Source: Linnemannia schmuckeri
Taxonomy: Eukaryota; Mortierellomycota; Mortierellomycetes; Mortierellales; Mortierellaceae
Direction of reading: 5' to 3'
NCBI GenBank assembly: GCA_029449235.1
Contig: JANATG010000008.1
Span: 1,178,001-1,242,000, forward strand
DNA: 64,000 nucleotides
A program made the position numbers and the translations under genes. Under the pieces are notes generated by a model. The model had not been told where the DNA came from. It saw only the letters and a program-made list of their open reading frames with translations, and did not search any database. This document shows positions 1 through 11,259 of this stretch, piece by piece. Positions within the stretch are counted from its first letter, which is position 1. Each line of letters opens with the position of its first letter.

Positions 1-1719
1 AAGCGCATTTTTGATAACGATCAAGGCCCCAACACCGGCGGCATGGGCTGCTATGCTCCCACCCCTGTTGCCAGTCCCGAGATGCTTGCCGACATCAAGC
101 GCACCATCTTGCAGCCCACCATTGACGGCATGCGTCGCGACGGATTCCCCTTTGTCGGCATTCTCTTTACCGGCATCATGTTGACCGCCTCTGGCGCCAA
201 GGTCCTCGAGTACAATGTCCGCTTCGGCGACCCCGAGACTGAGGTCGTCCTCCCCCTCCTCAGTGACGACACTGATCTTGCCGAGGTCATGGAGGCCTGT
301 ACCGAGGGTCGGCTGGACTCTGTTCGTGTGGGTATCAAGCCTGGATTCGCTGCCACTGTTGTTGTCGCCTCGGGCGGATACCCCGGTTCCTACCCTACCG
401 GCAAGGAGATTACGCTTCAGAAGACTGGCGAGGATGTGATTGTTTTCCATGCCGGCACAACTGTCAAGGATTCGAAGTTGGTTACCTCTGGAGGACGCGT
501 CTTGGCTGCTACTGGTGTTGCCAAGGATCTCCGCACGGCTGTCGACAAGGCCTACGAGGGTGTTGGAACGATTGTCTTTGATCAGATGTTCTACCGCAAG
601 GACATTGCTCACCGCGCCTTCACTTTCTTAGCCGAGCAGACTGCCAGTGCTAATCAGATGACCTATGCTCAAGCCGGTGTCTCGATCGATGCTGGTAACC
701 TGTTGGTCCAGAAGATTAAACCTCTTGTCAAGGCCACGCGCCGCGTTGGTGCTGATGGAGAGATCGGAGGATTTGGAGGATTGTTTGACTTGAAGGCTGC
801 TGGATTCAAGGATCCTATCCTGGTCTCTGCCACGGATGGTGTTGGCACCAAGCTCAAGTTGGCTCACATGACTGGAATCCACGACACGATTGGACAGGAT
901 GTGGTCGCCATGAACGTCAACGACTTGATTGTCCAGGGTGCCGAGTCCTTGTTCTTCTTGGATTACTATGCATGTGGAAAGCTCGAGGTCGAGGTTGCCA
1001 AGGATGTGGTCAAGGGAGTTGCCGATGGATGTCTGATGGCTGGCTGTGCGCTCGTTGGAGGCGAGACTTCGGAGATGCCTGGATTGTACACACCTGGCGA
1101 TTACGACTTGGCCGGTTTCGCGGTCGGTGCTGTTGAACGCAACAAGATCATCCCCCGCATGGACCTTGTCAAGCCCGGCGATATCCTTCTCGGCCTGACC
1201 TCCTCGGGTGCCCACTCGAACGGCTACTCGCTGATCCGCAAGATCGTCGAAAAGTCCAACCAGGAACTGCACTCCCCCTGTCCATGGGACAAGACCAAGA
1301 CTCTTGGTCAATCCCTCCTGACTCCTACTCGCATCTACGTCAAGCAGCTCCTCCCCGTCGTCCGCAAGGACCTCGTCAAGGCCATGGCCCACATCACCGG
1401 AGGAGGCTTCATCGACAACATCCCCCGTGTCCTCCCTCACGAGCTGGGAGTCGAGGTCGATGCTTCCTCTTGGCCCTTCCCCGACGTCTTCAAGTGGATC
1501 ATGGCCACCGGAAACGTGCCCCACCGTGAGATGGCCAGGACGTTCAACTGCGGTATCGGTATGGTTCTTGTCGTCGCCGCCGAGGACGTCGAGGAGGTCA
1601 CCCAGCTCTGCAGGGCAGAGGGCGAGGTCGTCTATCAGATCGGTGTCCTCAAGTCGAAGGCTGATAACAACGGCGAGGAAGTCGTCATGCGCAACATGGA
1701 GTCCAGCTGGGTCGTCTAA
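1..1719 (+). CDS. ADE5,7: Bifunctional GAR synthetase / AIR synthetase (3' part)
   Basis: Bifunctional purine enzyme: phosphoribosylamine-glycine ligase (PurD) fused to phosphoribosylformylglycinamidine cyclo-ligase (PurM), cytosolic steps 2 and 5 of de novo IMP synthesis. The frame is open from base 1, so the N-terminal part lies outside the window; 572 residues remain with no intron. The GARS signature GPNTGGMG is at codons 9-16 and the ATP-grasp segment LEYNVRFGDPETE at codons 69-81. The AIRS half begins near codon 221 (TYAQAGVSIDAGN). It shows ATDGVGTKLKLA, GGETSEMPG, SSGAHSNGYSL and the Gly-rich HITGGGFIDNIP. The GARS-AIRS fusion without a GART domain is the usual fungal arrangement. The stop lies 157 bp from the convergent PAS gene. 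The first ATG in the window, codon 15, is internal to a motif and is not the start. Confidence 0.97.
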   Translation, partial: KRIFDNDQGPNTGGMGCYAPTPVASPEMLADIKRTILQPTIDGMRRDGFPFVGILFTGIMLTASGAKVLEYNVRFGDPETEVVLPLLSDDTDLAEVMEACTEGRLDSVRVGIKPGFAATVVVASGGYPGSYPTGKEITLQKTGEDVIVFHAGTTVKDSKLVTSGGRVLAATGVAKDLRTAVDKAYEGVGTIVFDQMFYRKDIAHRAFTFLAEQTASANQMTYAQAGVSIDAGNLLVQKIKPLVKATRRVGADGEIGGFGGLFDLKAAGFKDPILVSATDGVGTKLKLAHMTGIHDTIGQDVVAMNVNDLIVQGAESLFFLDYYACGKLEVEVAKDVVKGVADGCLMAGCALVGGETSEMPGLYTPGDYDLAGFAVGAVERNKIIPRMDLVKPGDILLGLTSSGAHSNGYSLIRKIVEKSNQELHSPCPWDKTKTLGQSLLTPTRIYVKQLLPVVRKDLVKAMAHITGGGFIDNIPRVLPHELGVEVDASSWPFPDVFKWIMATGNVPHREMARTFNCGIGMVLVVAAEDVEEVTQLCRAEGEVVYQIGVLKSKADNNGEEVVMRNMESSWVV

Positions 1720-1870
1720 TTTTTGCTTTTCTTCTTATCCCACTCCTTATTCCAATCAACATCTTCACTCCCACACATCAACCACATCATTCAGTAACTC
1801 TCAAGTACCCTTTAGCATATGTATATAAACAAACAAAAAAAAGTTGAAATATTAATCAAAGAGGGAGATG

Positions 1871-1876
1871 TTTATT
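1871..1876 (-). terminator. AATAAA poly(A) signal abutting the PAS gene stop
   Basis: TTTATT on the plus strand reads AATAAA on the minus strand directly after the stop codon at 1877. It sits in the 157 bp gap between two convergent genes, so both 3' UTRs must be very short or overlap. Confidence 0.4.
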
Positions 1877-4800
1877 TCACAGCACGCCTGGTCCAACTTG
1901 AAGTCCAGGAACAGGTGAATCATCATCAAATCCATGACTATAAAGACCACCATCTTCCTCGTCGAGCCTCCGTCGAGCTTTGACCGACGCTGCTGACGAC
2001 GGAGCGGATACTGGCAACTCCTTTATCCTGCTGTCCCCATTCTGCACCGCCACATCCTCCATCTCCATATCAATCTCAATCATCTCGTTTGTGCTGTTAT
2101 AGCCCCTCCTCCTCATACCGTTCCTAATCCCGTTTTGACCACTATTTGTGTCACGACAATCAATCACTTCCTCCACACTATCCTCATCATCGTCATCCTC
2201 TTCTCCATCATCGTACCCAGTATCCAGTCGCGACATCATCAGGCCCAACTCGGCATCCTCCAGCTCTGGCTCCTGGGTATAATGCGTTCGTAGCCGGTAG
2301 TTTGCCGGCAGCTGTGTGGTGCTGTCAACAATATCTAACGAGTTGTCCTGCAGCGACCTCAAGGGTCGAAGCCGCTGCTGATCCTTGTCTAGGTTGCGAA
2401 TTGAGTTGATTGATCCAATTGGGATCCCCTGTAATGGGGACTTGATCGTCTTGGTCGAGAACCACGTCGATCGAAAGTTGGACGCCGAATGGCTGGCATA
2501 GCTCACCCCGCTCCCGCCTCCAATGGATGACGAATACGACGATATCAGTGGCGATTGAGAACAGCTGAACGAGGATGCCTCAGATGACGATGTCGATGAA
2601 TACGAGGGCGGATACTCTGCGAATGCGGGGTTGGTCGTGAAACCGTTCATGACGTTGGGATGGTTGCCTCCTGTTGACACGGGACAATGTGCTTCGTTAG
2701 ATGCGTGGAGAGACTGGGGACGCTGCTGACCATGAACACTGTGGCTCCGTCGACTCGGTTCGTTCTTGTTATCATTCCTATGATATGGATGTGACTTGTT
2801 GCTGCTGCTGTTGTTACTGTAGCTGCTGCCGTTGGAGGGTGGAGTGCTGTTGAAGGGTGGAGTACCGCGACAGTTATTATCTCCACAGGTGCAACGTGGT
2901 CCGGGAAAGCAATGTGGACTGTCTGGGTTCGGTACTGAAGAGGGGACACTTCCCATGATAGCTTGTCTCCGCATAAATGGTCGACACCGCCTGAGGACAG
3001 CCACCAGTCCGTCTGCCGCTCCAAACATCATGGCCTCGCATGGGATCTCTCCCCGACAGCTGGGCGACTGGAACCAGAACCGCATGTGGGTCACCACGTT
3101 GGACGACTTTGCAAGCTCGGCCTGCTCGACAAATCCTGCTAGATCGTCTGCCCGAAGAAAGACCAAGAGAGGCTTTCCTATGGCCTTGTCAGGATCAATC
3201 TTGAAGATCAACTGGCAAGAGGGTGACGCATACATGATCCCAAGATTACGTGAGAACCGATTGAGGATCATGCAGGCTCTGGGTTCGGGGTCGAGTGTGC
3301 TGGGATTCCAGGTATTGGCGCCGAATGCCTTGTGATGGCGTTTGATCCGTTCAAATTCCTAATTAATTATGTTCATTAGACAAGGTTAATATCTGTCTGA
3401 CTCAATGTTCAATGTTCAGAGTTGCGAACAATGCGCGCAAGTATGTGTGTGAGTATTGAATGATCTGGTGCTCATGTGCATGAAATGACTGTCGGGCATG
3501 AACGCGCAAACAGGACTGGTGAAGGGAGGAAGATACGCGCGCATTACAACATACACAGCTCGTTACTCCTGGCCCTCTCTTCTGCTCCCTGTTGAAAAAT
3601 TGAAGGGGGCAGGGAGCTGATCCTTGGAGCAACATTGGACTATGGTCTGTTATTGAAAGAACATTGTCTGTTTGATGTCCTGCATTAAAGCGAGACAAAT
3701 TTCATGCACCCAACCATATTTGTTCAAACCATGAGTCAAATCCTTTGTTTGCCACGTTATGTCCTCGGGGCAAGTCCAATTGGCAGGGCCCAGATCCAGA
3801 AAATGATTAACCAAACAAAGAAAAAAAGAATCTTCCCGCGTTCCTCTACGGACCAATCATCATTGCAGGTCCACTCATCTTTCCCTCCAACCCCTTTTTT
3901 TTTTTTTTTTTTTTTTTCTTGGTCACCGACCCCCTTCATCCTTCCCTCCCACCCCCTCCAACTCTTCTTTTTTTTGTCAATCTCTTTGTCTCTCTCGAAA
4001 AGGCTACCAGACATCAACAGGCACACAGACGCACACAAATATGACATACACTCACACTTTCCTTATTCCTTTCCATTGTGTGTCAATCACTCTGCCCTGT
4101 CTTCCGTTGCTTTTCCGTCTTGCTCCTTGTTTTTTCTGCACCCAAATGTCTCGCCTCGTTGTTCAACCAACTGCACGCAGTGTGAAAATGAAAAGAAAAG
4201 AGCCCTTTCGGTCCCCGCAAATTGCAAAAGGACGCATCCAGGATGATCAAATCGACACCCTGTGTGCTTATCACCCTGACATTCCATAAATATTTCCCGC
4301 TCTTTGGCCGGTCCTTTTGTTTTCCTTGAATGTCGTCTCTTTTTTTTTAAGATAAAAAAAAAACCTTGATGCGTGTATGGTCCTGTAAATTAACATATGG
4401 TGAGGCAAAACCATACCTTGTGCCTGGATCCAACGATACTCGTCATTGCGGCTGAGTGGGTATAGACCTTGCGGACTAGTTCAGAAGAGAATAAAACAAA
4501 AAAGGCGGATTAATTAGGGTTCATTCGAGGATGTAATCATTAGCATTATTAATCATACAACAGCATTATCACGATCATGATCATACAACGAAAAAGAAAG
4601 AACAATGACTTCAACAGACACGTTCGCAGCCTTTTTCATTTTCTCTACGTCCAAATGGCCATGTGGAGCGAAAGCAGCAAAAGAACAGGAAGAAAGAAGC
4701 ACAATTGGTACTAGTTATTAACTTCACTACGGCAAATTAAGTGCAAAAAATCATATCGGTTGCGATTTTTTTTTTTTTTTTTTTTTTTTGCTGCTCTTTG

Positions 4801-5239
4801 AATGGCTCCAGTGGAGTTAGAAGTGTAAAGCAAAAATTGTTGTAGCACCAAAGAAAAAGAGAGGACAAAGAACCCACAAAAAAAAAAAAAAAAAAAAAAA
4901 GGCACACTTACATGCTTCTTGTGCGGTGTCAATAACAGTAGAGCAGGTAACAATGTAGTCATAGCAAACACTGAAGATAACCATGCAGGGTACATAGGAT
5001 CCGTCCTTGTGTTTGAAACGGACGACAATCTGCGTCCCGACCATGTCATTGAGGACGTTTTCCTGGTGAGTGACTCGGCAGTAGGCAATGTCGTCCTTGT
5101 GCATCACATCATAGGCGGGCACGCCCTCAATCTCCTCGGGCTCATAGCCAAGGATGGCTGTGACCGAGGGCGAGGTCCAGATGAAAGTCCCGTCCGGGGA
5201 GAGGTCGTGGAATGAGATGAAGTTGTCAACTTCAAACAT
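1877..5239 (-). CDS. White-collar-like protein with two PAS domains, three exons
   Basis: Exons 5239-4912, 4475-4417 and 3358-1877 (622 aa); phases join cleanly, introns 436 and 1058 nt. Residues about 6-100 form a PAS domain (HDLSPDGTFIW, ILGYEPEEIEG, FKHKDGSYVPC). A linker SAAMTSIVGS then EFERIKRHHKAF leads to a second PAS-like domain (about 155-250: CMILNRFSRNLGIMYAS, HMRFWFQSP, EAMMFGAADG). These segments resemble the paralogous white-collar-type PAS proteins of Mucoromycota. No LOV flavin motif (NCRFLQ type) and no GATA zinc finger are visible, so direct blue-light sensing or DNA binding is not supported. A small Cys cluster (CTCGDNNC) is followed by Ser/Asn-rich disorder and an acidic stretch (EEDDDDEDSVEE) near the C-terminus. 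The ATG at 5239 follows a possible splice acceptor (AACAG, about 10 nt upstream), so a 5' exon may exist. Function is inferred only as a signalling or transcription-related PAS protein. Confidence 0.85.
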
Positions 5240-8092
5240 CCGCTGCCCTGTTGTTTATTGTTGTTGCTGTTGTTGCTGTTGTTATTGTTACTTTGGTTTG
5301 TTTTGTGTTTGTTTTTTTTTTGGATTTGTTGTAATAATGTTGGTAAGGGTGTCAACTTGTTACAGTGGTGGTTGGTAGTTGGTGTTGGTGGTAAGGATGT
5401 TTGTTGAAGAGAGTGAATGAGAGTGAGATAGTGAGAATGAGAGTGCGAATGAAAGAGAGAGTGTGTGTAAGTGTTTAGCCGGTCGGTAGGTGAAGGTTGT
5501 TGTCGGGAGTGTTTATCCAGCTGCTGCTGTCTGAATAAAAAGGGGCGAGAAGGAGAAAGGAGAAGGGAAAGAAGAAGGGAAGAGTAGGAGGAGTAAGAGG
5601 AATAGGAGGCTGAAGAAAAAAGTAAAGGAAAAGGGTTTAAGAGGAGAGTGAGAGGAAGTGAGGGAGTGACGAAGTGAGAGTGAAATAAATAAGAGTCGAC
5701 TTGAATTGTCTGTGTGTGTGTGTGTGGCGAAGGGAAGAAAAGAAGCAAAAAAAGAGCCAAAAAAAAAGAGAAAGAAAAAAATAAAATAAAAAAGGAGACG
5801 GAAGAAGGAAAGTAGGAAGGAAGGTTGGGAGTATGGAGGGTTGGATAGATGGGCGAGGGGAGTGGGAGAGGGCAAGGAGAGGATAGATAGGAAGAACAAA
5901 TAAGCAAGAAAAAAATGAGAGAGAGGTACAGGTGGTACAGTGGGGCGAGTAAAAAATAAAAAAAAAAAAATGCGAGAAGAAAAGATGCACACACACGCAA
6001 AGGGACGAAAAGCTAAGGCAAGTGAAGGTGAAGGCAAGGAGGATGAAGGAAGAGCATCAATGCAAGAAAATGAAGCACATGGGGGAGTTGAGAGAAAAGA
6101 AATGAAAAAGAAAAAAGAAAAAAGAAAAAAAAAAAGACGTTTTTCGAGTGCGCTTTTATTGGCTCTTCTTTCTCTGCTCTCTTGTCCGTCTCGTCTGGTC
6201 TGACAGTCTACCTGAGTAAGAAAAAGCAGAGGCAAAAACAAAAACCCATCGAAATAACCCTTCACAATTTTTACTAATCGTTGAACAACATCCTTATCTT
6301 CGCTTCTCTCTCTCTTCCATTCTTTTTTTTCTTTTTTCTTCTCTCACTGATCCTCTTTGTTATATTGTTGTTCTTCTTCTTCTTGTCATTGTTCTCGTTC
6401 CTTTCCTTGATTTTTCCGGTCTCTTTCTCGCCTCCCTTTTGTCTCCTTACTGAACTTGCGAAAACGCGACGCACAAGCCACCCCATGCTGTAACCATTTT
6501 TCAACGCCATACAATTATTTCAGGCACACACACACTCCATTGACGCTGAGTACTGCTCTCCTGCTGGAGCTTTCTCTTCATCATCTTCTGCTTCATCGCC
6601 TACGTCTTCTTCTATATGTTCACACCCTTGCATTCTTCCTTCTTTCTTTTCTTTACTTTTAGGTTTATTCGACGAGGAAATTCAGGGTCGCTTTGCTTCT
6701 CCCTTCTACTCACTAGTGCGAAAACGATACATCCCTCCTCTTAGACATTGTCTGTAGATCCGTTTGTCGTCGCTATTTACTATTATTGTTGTCGTTATCG
6801 TTGACATCGTTGTTCTTGTTGCTTGTCGGTTAACATTGTATCCATGCTATGTCATCGAGCATGCTTGTTTCTCCATCGTTTCGGGTTAGGTAAACATTGA
6901 GTTCAATTGACAAGGAGAACAAGATCATGAAGGTTTGTATGTGGGCGTGTATGGGCAGTACTCAGTCCAAAAAGCTGAAGTGCTGTTTTGGTCGGGGTGC
7001 GCGTGCATTGTACTCTGGATATTCTTTGAACGTATCTTGAAGTGCTTTTAGGTCTGTTTGTTTTTTGTTGTGAGCACATACCCCCCAATCAGACAAGCGA
7101 TTCGCGTCATCATTTTTTGGAGTTGCAGATGGCGACAAGGACGTGTACGTATATATATGCGCTGTTGGTACTGTGTGTGTGCGAGAGAGTGTGAGTGAAT
7201 ATAAGCAAGAGCTACAGGAAAAGGAAAAGGGAGACAGAGGGAAAGAGAATGAGAGAGATGAGAATATTCAGGGGGAGGAAGATCGCCCACCAAACAGCAA
7301 CAGCACAGTTATGCCCACTTTGTTGCAAATTGAATGACAATAAAGGCATGGGCCTCCTCTTCCTTAACAGACTGTTGATAGTCAGGACAGCAAACACAAA
7401 AGGCAGGGGGGAAGGGGGGGGGGGAAGGAAAGGAGGTACAGTAGGACGGGAGGGGAGTATTTGCGACAATTGACGCGAACAACAACAACACACAACAAAG
7501 AGCGGCAACGACGACATACTTTGCTACTGCTTAACCCTTTTTTCCAATCGCTTCTTTTTTCTTGTCGTCTATGGATCCTCTCCTTTTCTCCTTTTTTTTT
7601 GTCGTTGTTGTTGTTCTCCTTTCTTTTATTACTTTGTACGATTTTTTACCTCTCCTTCGAATGACCAACCCGACAGGACGTTCTTCAGAGGCTGACACTG
7701 TGTGTTCGCCTGAGGTTCTAGAACCCAATTCATGTGCCTATCTATCAGTCCACAAGTTGCCTATTGCAGTTTTCTATTGCTGATCCCCTTTCTGCCTTCC
7801 TTAAATTCTTGTTTTTTCCCCCTGAATCGCTATTCCGAGTCAGTACACTCCCATGCCAACTCCAGAAACAAAAGATTCAAAAAAAGGGGAGGAGGGGAAG
7901 GCAGAAGACGAGGAGAAGGAGAACGGTGAAGAAGCCGAGAGTCGGTGGTGTTGTTGAGTATGCCTTCTATGCTCTCCCCCTAAAAATGTCGCGAATCCGC
8001 ACATCCTAAGATTGACAAACAAAGAAAATGCATAAACAAAAAAACAGCGTCGATCGTCTAAACTTTCTTTGTCTCTCTCTTTTTCTCTTTCC

Positions 8093-8096
<4 letters not shown>

Positions 8097-8129
<33 letters not shown>
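8097..8129. repeat. 33-base T tract
   Basis: Uninterrupted run of T in intergenic sequence. Several other 25-38 base A/T runs occur in this window, all in introns or spacers. Confidence 0.95.
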
Positions 8130-8409
8130 CTAGCTCTCTTTCATTGTCGCGCGTTTCCAAAGTATCCGCCAAAAGGAGGTGGAAAAAAAAGAAACCCCCC
8201 CTTCTATAGCTCTACTTATTCCCTTGTTTTTTAAATTTTTCGGACCTTCTCCTTCAATCCTCAATCCCCTTTCCCCTGTAATTGAGGGTTGTCTGTTACT
8301 GTTTTTTCCTCTCCGCTAATTCTTTTTCCAACACGCCTAGCTCACTACATTCATTTTGGCAATCTAAGATTACTTTCTTGTACATCGTTCACTTTCCTTC
8401 TTCCCCCTT

Positions 8410-8431
8410 CCCCCCCCCCCCCCCCCCCCCC
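8410..8431. repeat. 22-base C tract
   Basis: Uninterrupted poly-C, rare compared with the many poly-T tracts nearby. It lies about 150 bp beyond the stop of the first bHLH gene, in its likely 3' flank. A second poly-G run (16 bases, 25604-25619) lies just 3' of the sugar-phosphate carrier gene. Confidence 0.95.
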
Positions 8432-8580
8432 ATGGTTGATGGCTCATTTCCTTGTTACTGTTTTTTCCTCTTAGTTCTGTTTGGTAGTATAATCTTTTTT
8501 GGACGATCAAGGTATATCTTTTTTCTCTGCGTAATTTATTTACACAACTAGGAGCGGACGTTTTTGTAGTTGTTTGTCTA

Positions 8581-11028
8581 TTATTCTTCCCAGTCTTTGA
8601 GATTCTGTTTCCGATCCACATGGTCCTTCTCATCGTTGTCGTTGTTTTTGTGATCATACACAGCGGTGAACTTTCGCAACTCTCCCTCCAACTCCAGAAT
8701 ACGATCTACAGCTAATTTTTTTTTTAATGTAGCATACAGAGATTGGGAAGGAAGGAGGGTAAGAATTAGGTTTTTGTTGATTTGTCGCGTTTTTTTTTTT
8801 TTGCGTTTATGTCACCAACGACCCCGCTTATGTCGTGAGAGGGGAAGGTCATGGGCATAGCATAGCATGACATAGCACAGCATGACATGACACGAGGGTG
8901 AGGGAGTGTAGTAACGTTTCAAAGTTTCAAAGTCTCTCAAGAGGGTAGGGGGGTGGATAAGCGGGAATGCGCAAATAGAAAAAAAAAAAATGACGACCAT
9001 CTGCGAAACCCTAATATTTTCCGTTGATTTTTTTGTTATTTCCTCATCAATCAATGATTGGAATGGCGAGAGGGAGAGAGAATAGGGGAGGGAGAAAGAG
9101 AGAGGAGAAGGTTGTTGTGTTACCTTTGCGAAGAATCGTTGCCTTGGAATCTGTGTTCTGCGCGCATCTATTTTGAAACGATAAACACAAACAAATGTGA
9201 TCCACCGTCAGGACAAAAAAGCACAACAGAGAAAGAGAAAGAAAGGCACGAGCACACGCGCGACGCGACTTTGAAAAGCTAAACAGATGACATAGTCTTG
9301 ATCGCGCATCAAATACGAACATAAAGACAATGGTCACAATAAAAAAAAAAAAAGGTAGATGCGCGACGCGATTGTTGAAGCTTAATGTCGCGATGTCAAT
9401 CGCAAAAAAATGGAGAAAGCGACAATAAAACAAAAGAAGAAAACTTACTCCGGAATAACACTTTTCAGTTCCTCAAAACCAGCATTAATCTTCTCACGAC
9501 GTTTCTGTTCCGATAGGATATGAGCCAACCGTCGCGTAGGGGGGACGACATAGTCGCGGACACCCGAGACAAGATCGATTGTCGGGATGGGGACCTTGCG
9601 TAGTTGTCGACCATGGTACTTTCGTGGCGTACCTGTCTCGGGTGCCCGTGGGGGGATCGTCCGTGGTTGGGGCGGGATCGATAGTCCACGGGCACTGCTT
9701 CGTATTGTTGGGACTGGTGGGGGTGTCACTGGTGGTAGGCTATAAGGCTCTCCTGGTCCACCTCCAGCGCCTCCGCCTCCGGTCCATGTTGTTGCGGATG
9801 TTGAGGTGGTTGCGGTTGATGAGGATGAGGATGATGAAATGGTCGAGAGGGTGTCTGTTTGCTGGTTGTTGTTACTATTGTTGTTCCTGAAGTGATGAGA
9901 CAGTGACTTGATTCGAGTGTTCCTGTGGATCGGACTAAATGAGGAATGAGAATGATTGGCTGGACTGCCACTCCGAGATCTTGGACGCGTCTCACGCGAA
10001 AATGATGACAGCATTGACGCGTTGTTGTTGTTAGTGTTGTTCTGAGGAGATGCGAGTAGAGGATTTGACGAAGACGACGACGATTCATCCTGGAGCGAGT
10101 ACCCGCTGAGTGGGTGATGCTGCTGCTGTTGCTGTGACTGTTGCGGTCCCAAGAAATGTGATTGACTGTACAGATGAAAGTTCGACGGCAGAGGCAATGA
10201 GCTCGACGTGGACGAAGACGGCATCCTGAAAGATGAAGTCGACGGATAAGGCGACGCGCCATGTCCATCTCCAATATTGCCGCTCTCCGCGTGATGGCGG
10301 TGTTGAAGTGATCCGTATGAATCCTGCTGCTGCTGCTGCTGCTGTTGATGGTTCTGAAACGCGGCAGGCATGCTGGGCAGTGGCTGAAACGATGGCGAAA
10401 AATACCCGCCCGAGTTCTTTCGATCCACAACCTCTGGTCCTCCTCCTCCGCCTCGATTACCACCTCCACTGGTAGGTACAGGGAGAGAAGGCGACAGGAC
10501 AGACAGCGATGCAAGCGATTCAAGTGATTCGAGTCCTGTTGTGTTAGACTGTTGGAATCCGCCTCCTCCGCCTGAAGCCGAAGGTGATGATAGTGACATG
10601 GACGGTGTTGACTGAGATGATGAAGGACTGAGCATCGACGGGATGTATCGATGATTGTTTGTCGACAGGAAGGGGTTAGAACCACCACCACCTCCTCCTG
10701 CTCCAAACCCAGGGAACTTGAACTCTTGAGGAAATGAAGACTGTTGCTGCTGCGGATGTTGAAGCTGCTGCTGCCCCTCACGGCGGCTCAGTAACCCTCC
10801 TGCAGATGATCCCTCCCGGGGAGGACCTTGACCTGTATTCTGTTGAAACTCCATGCCTTGATCTGTTACCACCGATTGGTCATCGAGAATCTGCTGCTGC
10901 TGTTGTTGTTGTTGTTGGTATTGTTGCTGCTGTTGTAACTGTAGTTGTTGATGTCGCTGCTGCATAAGCTGCTGTGTTCGTTGCTGAGAAGGGGAGAGTT
11001 GACCCATAGGGGTCTGTGAAGGATTCAT
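8581..11028 (-). CDS. bHLH transcription factor with poly-Gln, copy 1
   Basis: Exons 11028-9449, 9167-9124 (44 nt) and 8711-8581 give 584 aa. The bHLH domain is at the C-terminus: basic region and helix 1 at about 499-527 (RRLAHILSEQKRREKINAGF), loop and helix 2 at 528-556 (CAQNTDSKATILRK, ILELEGELRKF). His503, Glu507 and Arg511 occupy the basic-region positions typical of class B factors that bind CACGTG. The helix-2 side ends in a short Leu-rich segment and then a charged tail. The first 490 residues are disordered: poly-Gln, Gly runs and Ser/Pro blocks. A Pro-rich motif (PPRAPETGTPRKYHGRQ) lies just before the basic region. Both introns interrupt the bHLH domain. A paralogue with the same exon boundaries lies at 57626-59581. 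The target genes are unknown. Confidence 0.9.
8854..8893. repeat. Irregular GCATA/GCATGACATA tandem repeat
   Basis: Short imperfect tandem repeats (GCATAGCATAGCATGACATA-type) inside intron 2 of the first bHLH gene. Probably a simple-sequence expansion. Confidence 0.6.
10885..10962 (-). repeat. Poly-Gln CAG/CAA repeat in bHLH copy 1
   Basis: Mixed CAG/CAA codons on the minus strand encode a Gln-rich stretch near the N-terminus. Codon mixing rather than a pure CAG run suggests it is maintained as protein sequence. Confidence 0.85.
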
Positions 11029-11126
11029 TTTTTTGTTTTGCTTTGGTTTGTTTTACTTGTTGGTGCCGTGTTTGTTGTATCTGTAAATGGTATTTTTGTT
11101 TATGCGATCAAGGAGATCCGGCGTGT

Positions 11127-11128
<2 letters not shown>

Positions 11129-11158
<30 letters not shown>
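11129..11158. repeat. 30-base T tract
   Basis: Uninterrupted T run about 100 bp upstream of the first bHLH start codon, so in its promoter or 5' leader. Confidence 0.95.
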
Positions 11159-11162
<4 letters not shown>

Positions 11163-11220
11163 GGGAAAATGGGAAGGACTTGTGGGCTGATAAAGTTGCA
11201 AAGCAAAGTGTCTAGTGTAT

Positions 11221-11259
11221 GTGTATCGTGTATCGTGTATCGTGTATCGTGTATCGTGT
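11221..11259. repeat. GTGTATC minisatellite
   Basis: About five tandem copies of the 7-mer GTGTATC, upstream of the first bHLH start codon, ending in a degenerate GTGTAG copy. It could lie in the 5' UTR or proximal promoter. Confidence 0.9.

Larger units (their letters stand above)
5240..8580. other. Gene-poor low-complexity intergenic region
   Basis: This stretch separates the 5' end of the PAS gene from the 3' end of the first bHLH gene. About 5400-6200 is strongly purine-rich on the plus strand, so the PAS gene transcript would have a pyrimidine-rich leader. Open frames there are Ser/Phe/Leu low-complexity translations. It holds a GT microsatellite near 5710-5725, a 33-base T tract and a 22-base C tract. 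I recognise no gene, but the promoter and 5' UTR of the PAS gene presumably lie at its left side. Confidence 0.6.

Noticed and set aside
628..1524. 298-codon open frame on the minus strand
   Set aside because: It is antisense to the ADE5,7 AIRS domain; the Val/Asp-rich translation reflects the codon bias of the real gene.
5104..6000. 298-codon minus-strand frame overlapping the PAS start
   Set aside because: Ser/Phe/Leu simple sequence from a pyrimidine-rich leader; it overlaps the PAS exon in another frame.
5513..6265. 250-codon minus-strand frame
   Set aside because: Low-complexity Phe/Ser/Leu translation with no conserved segment.
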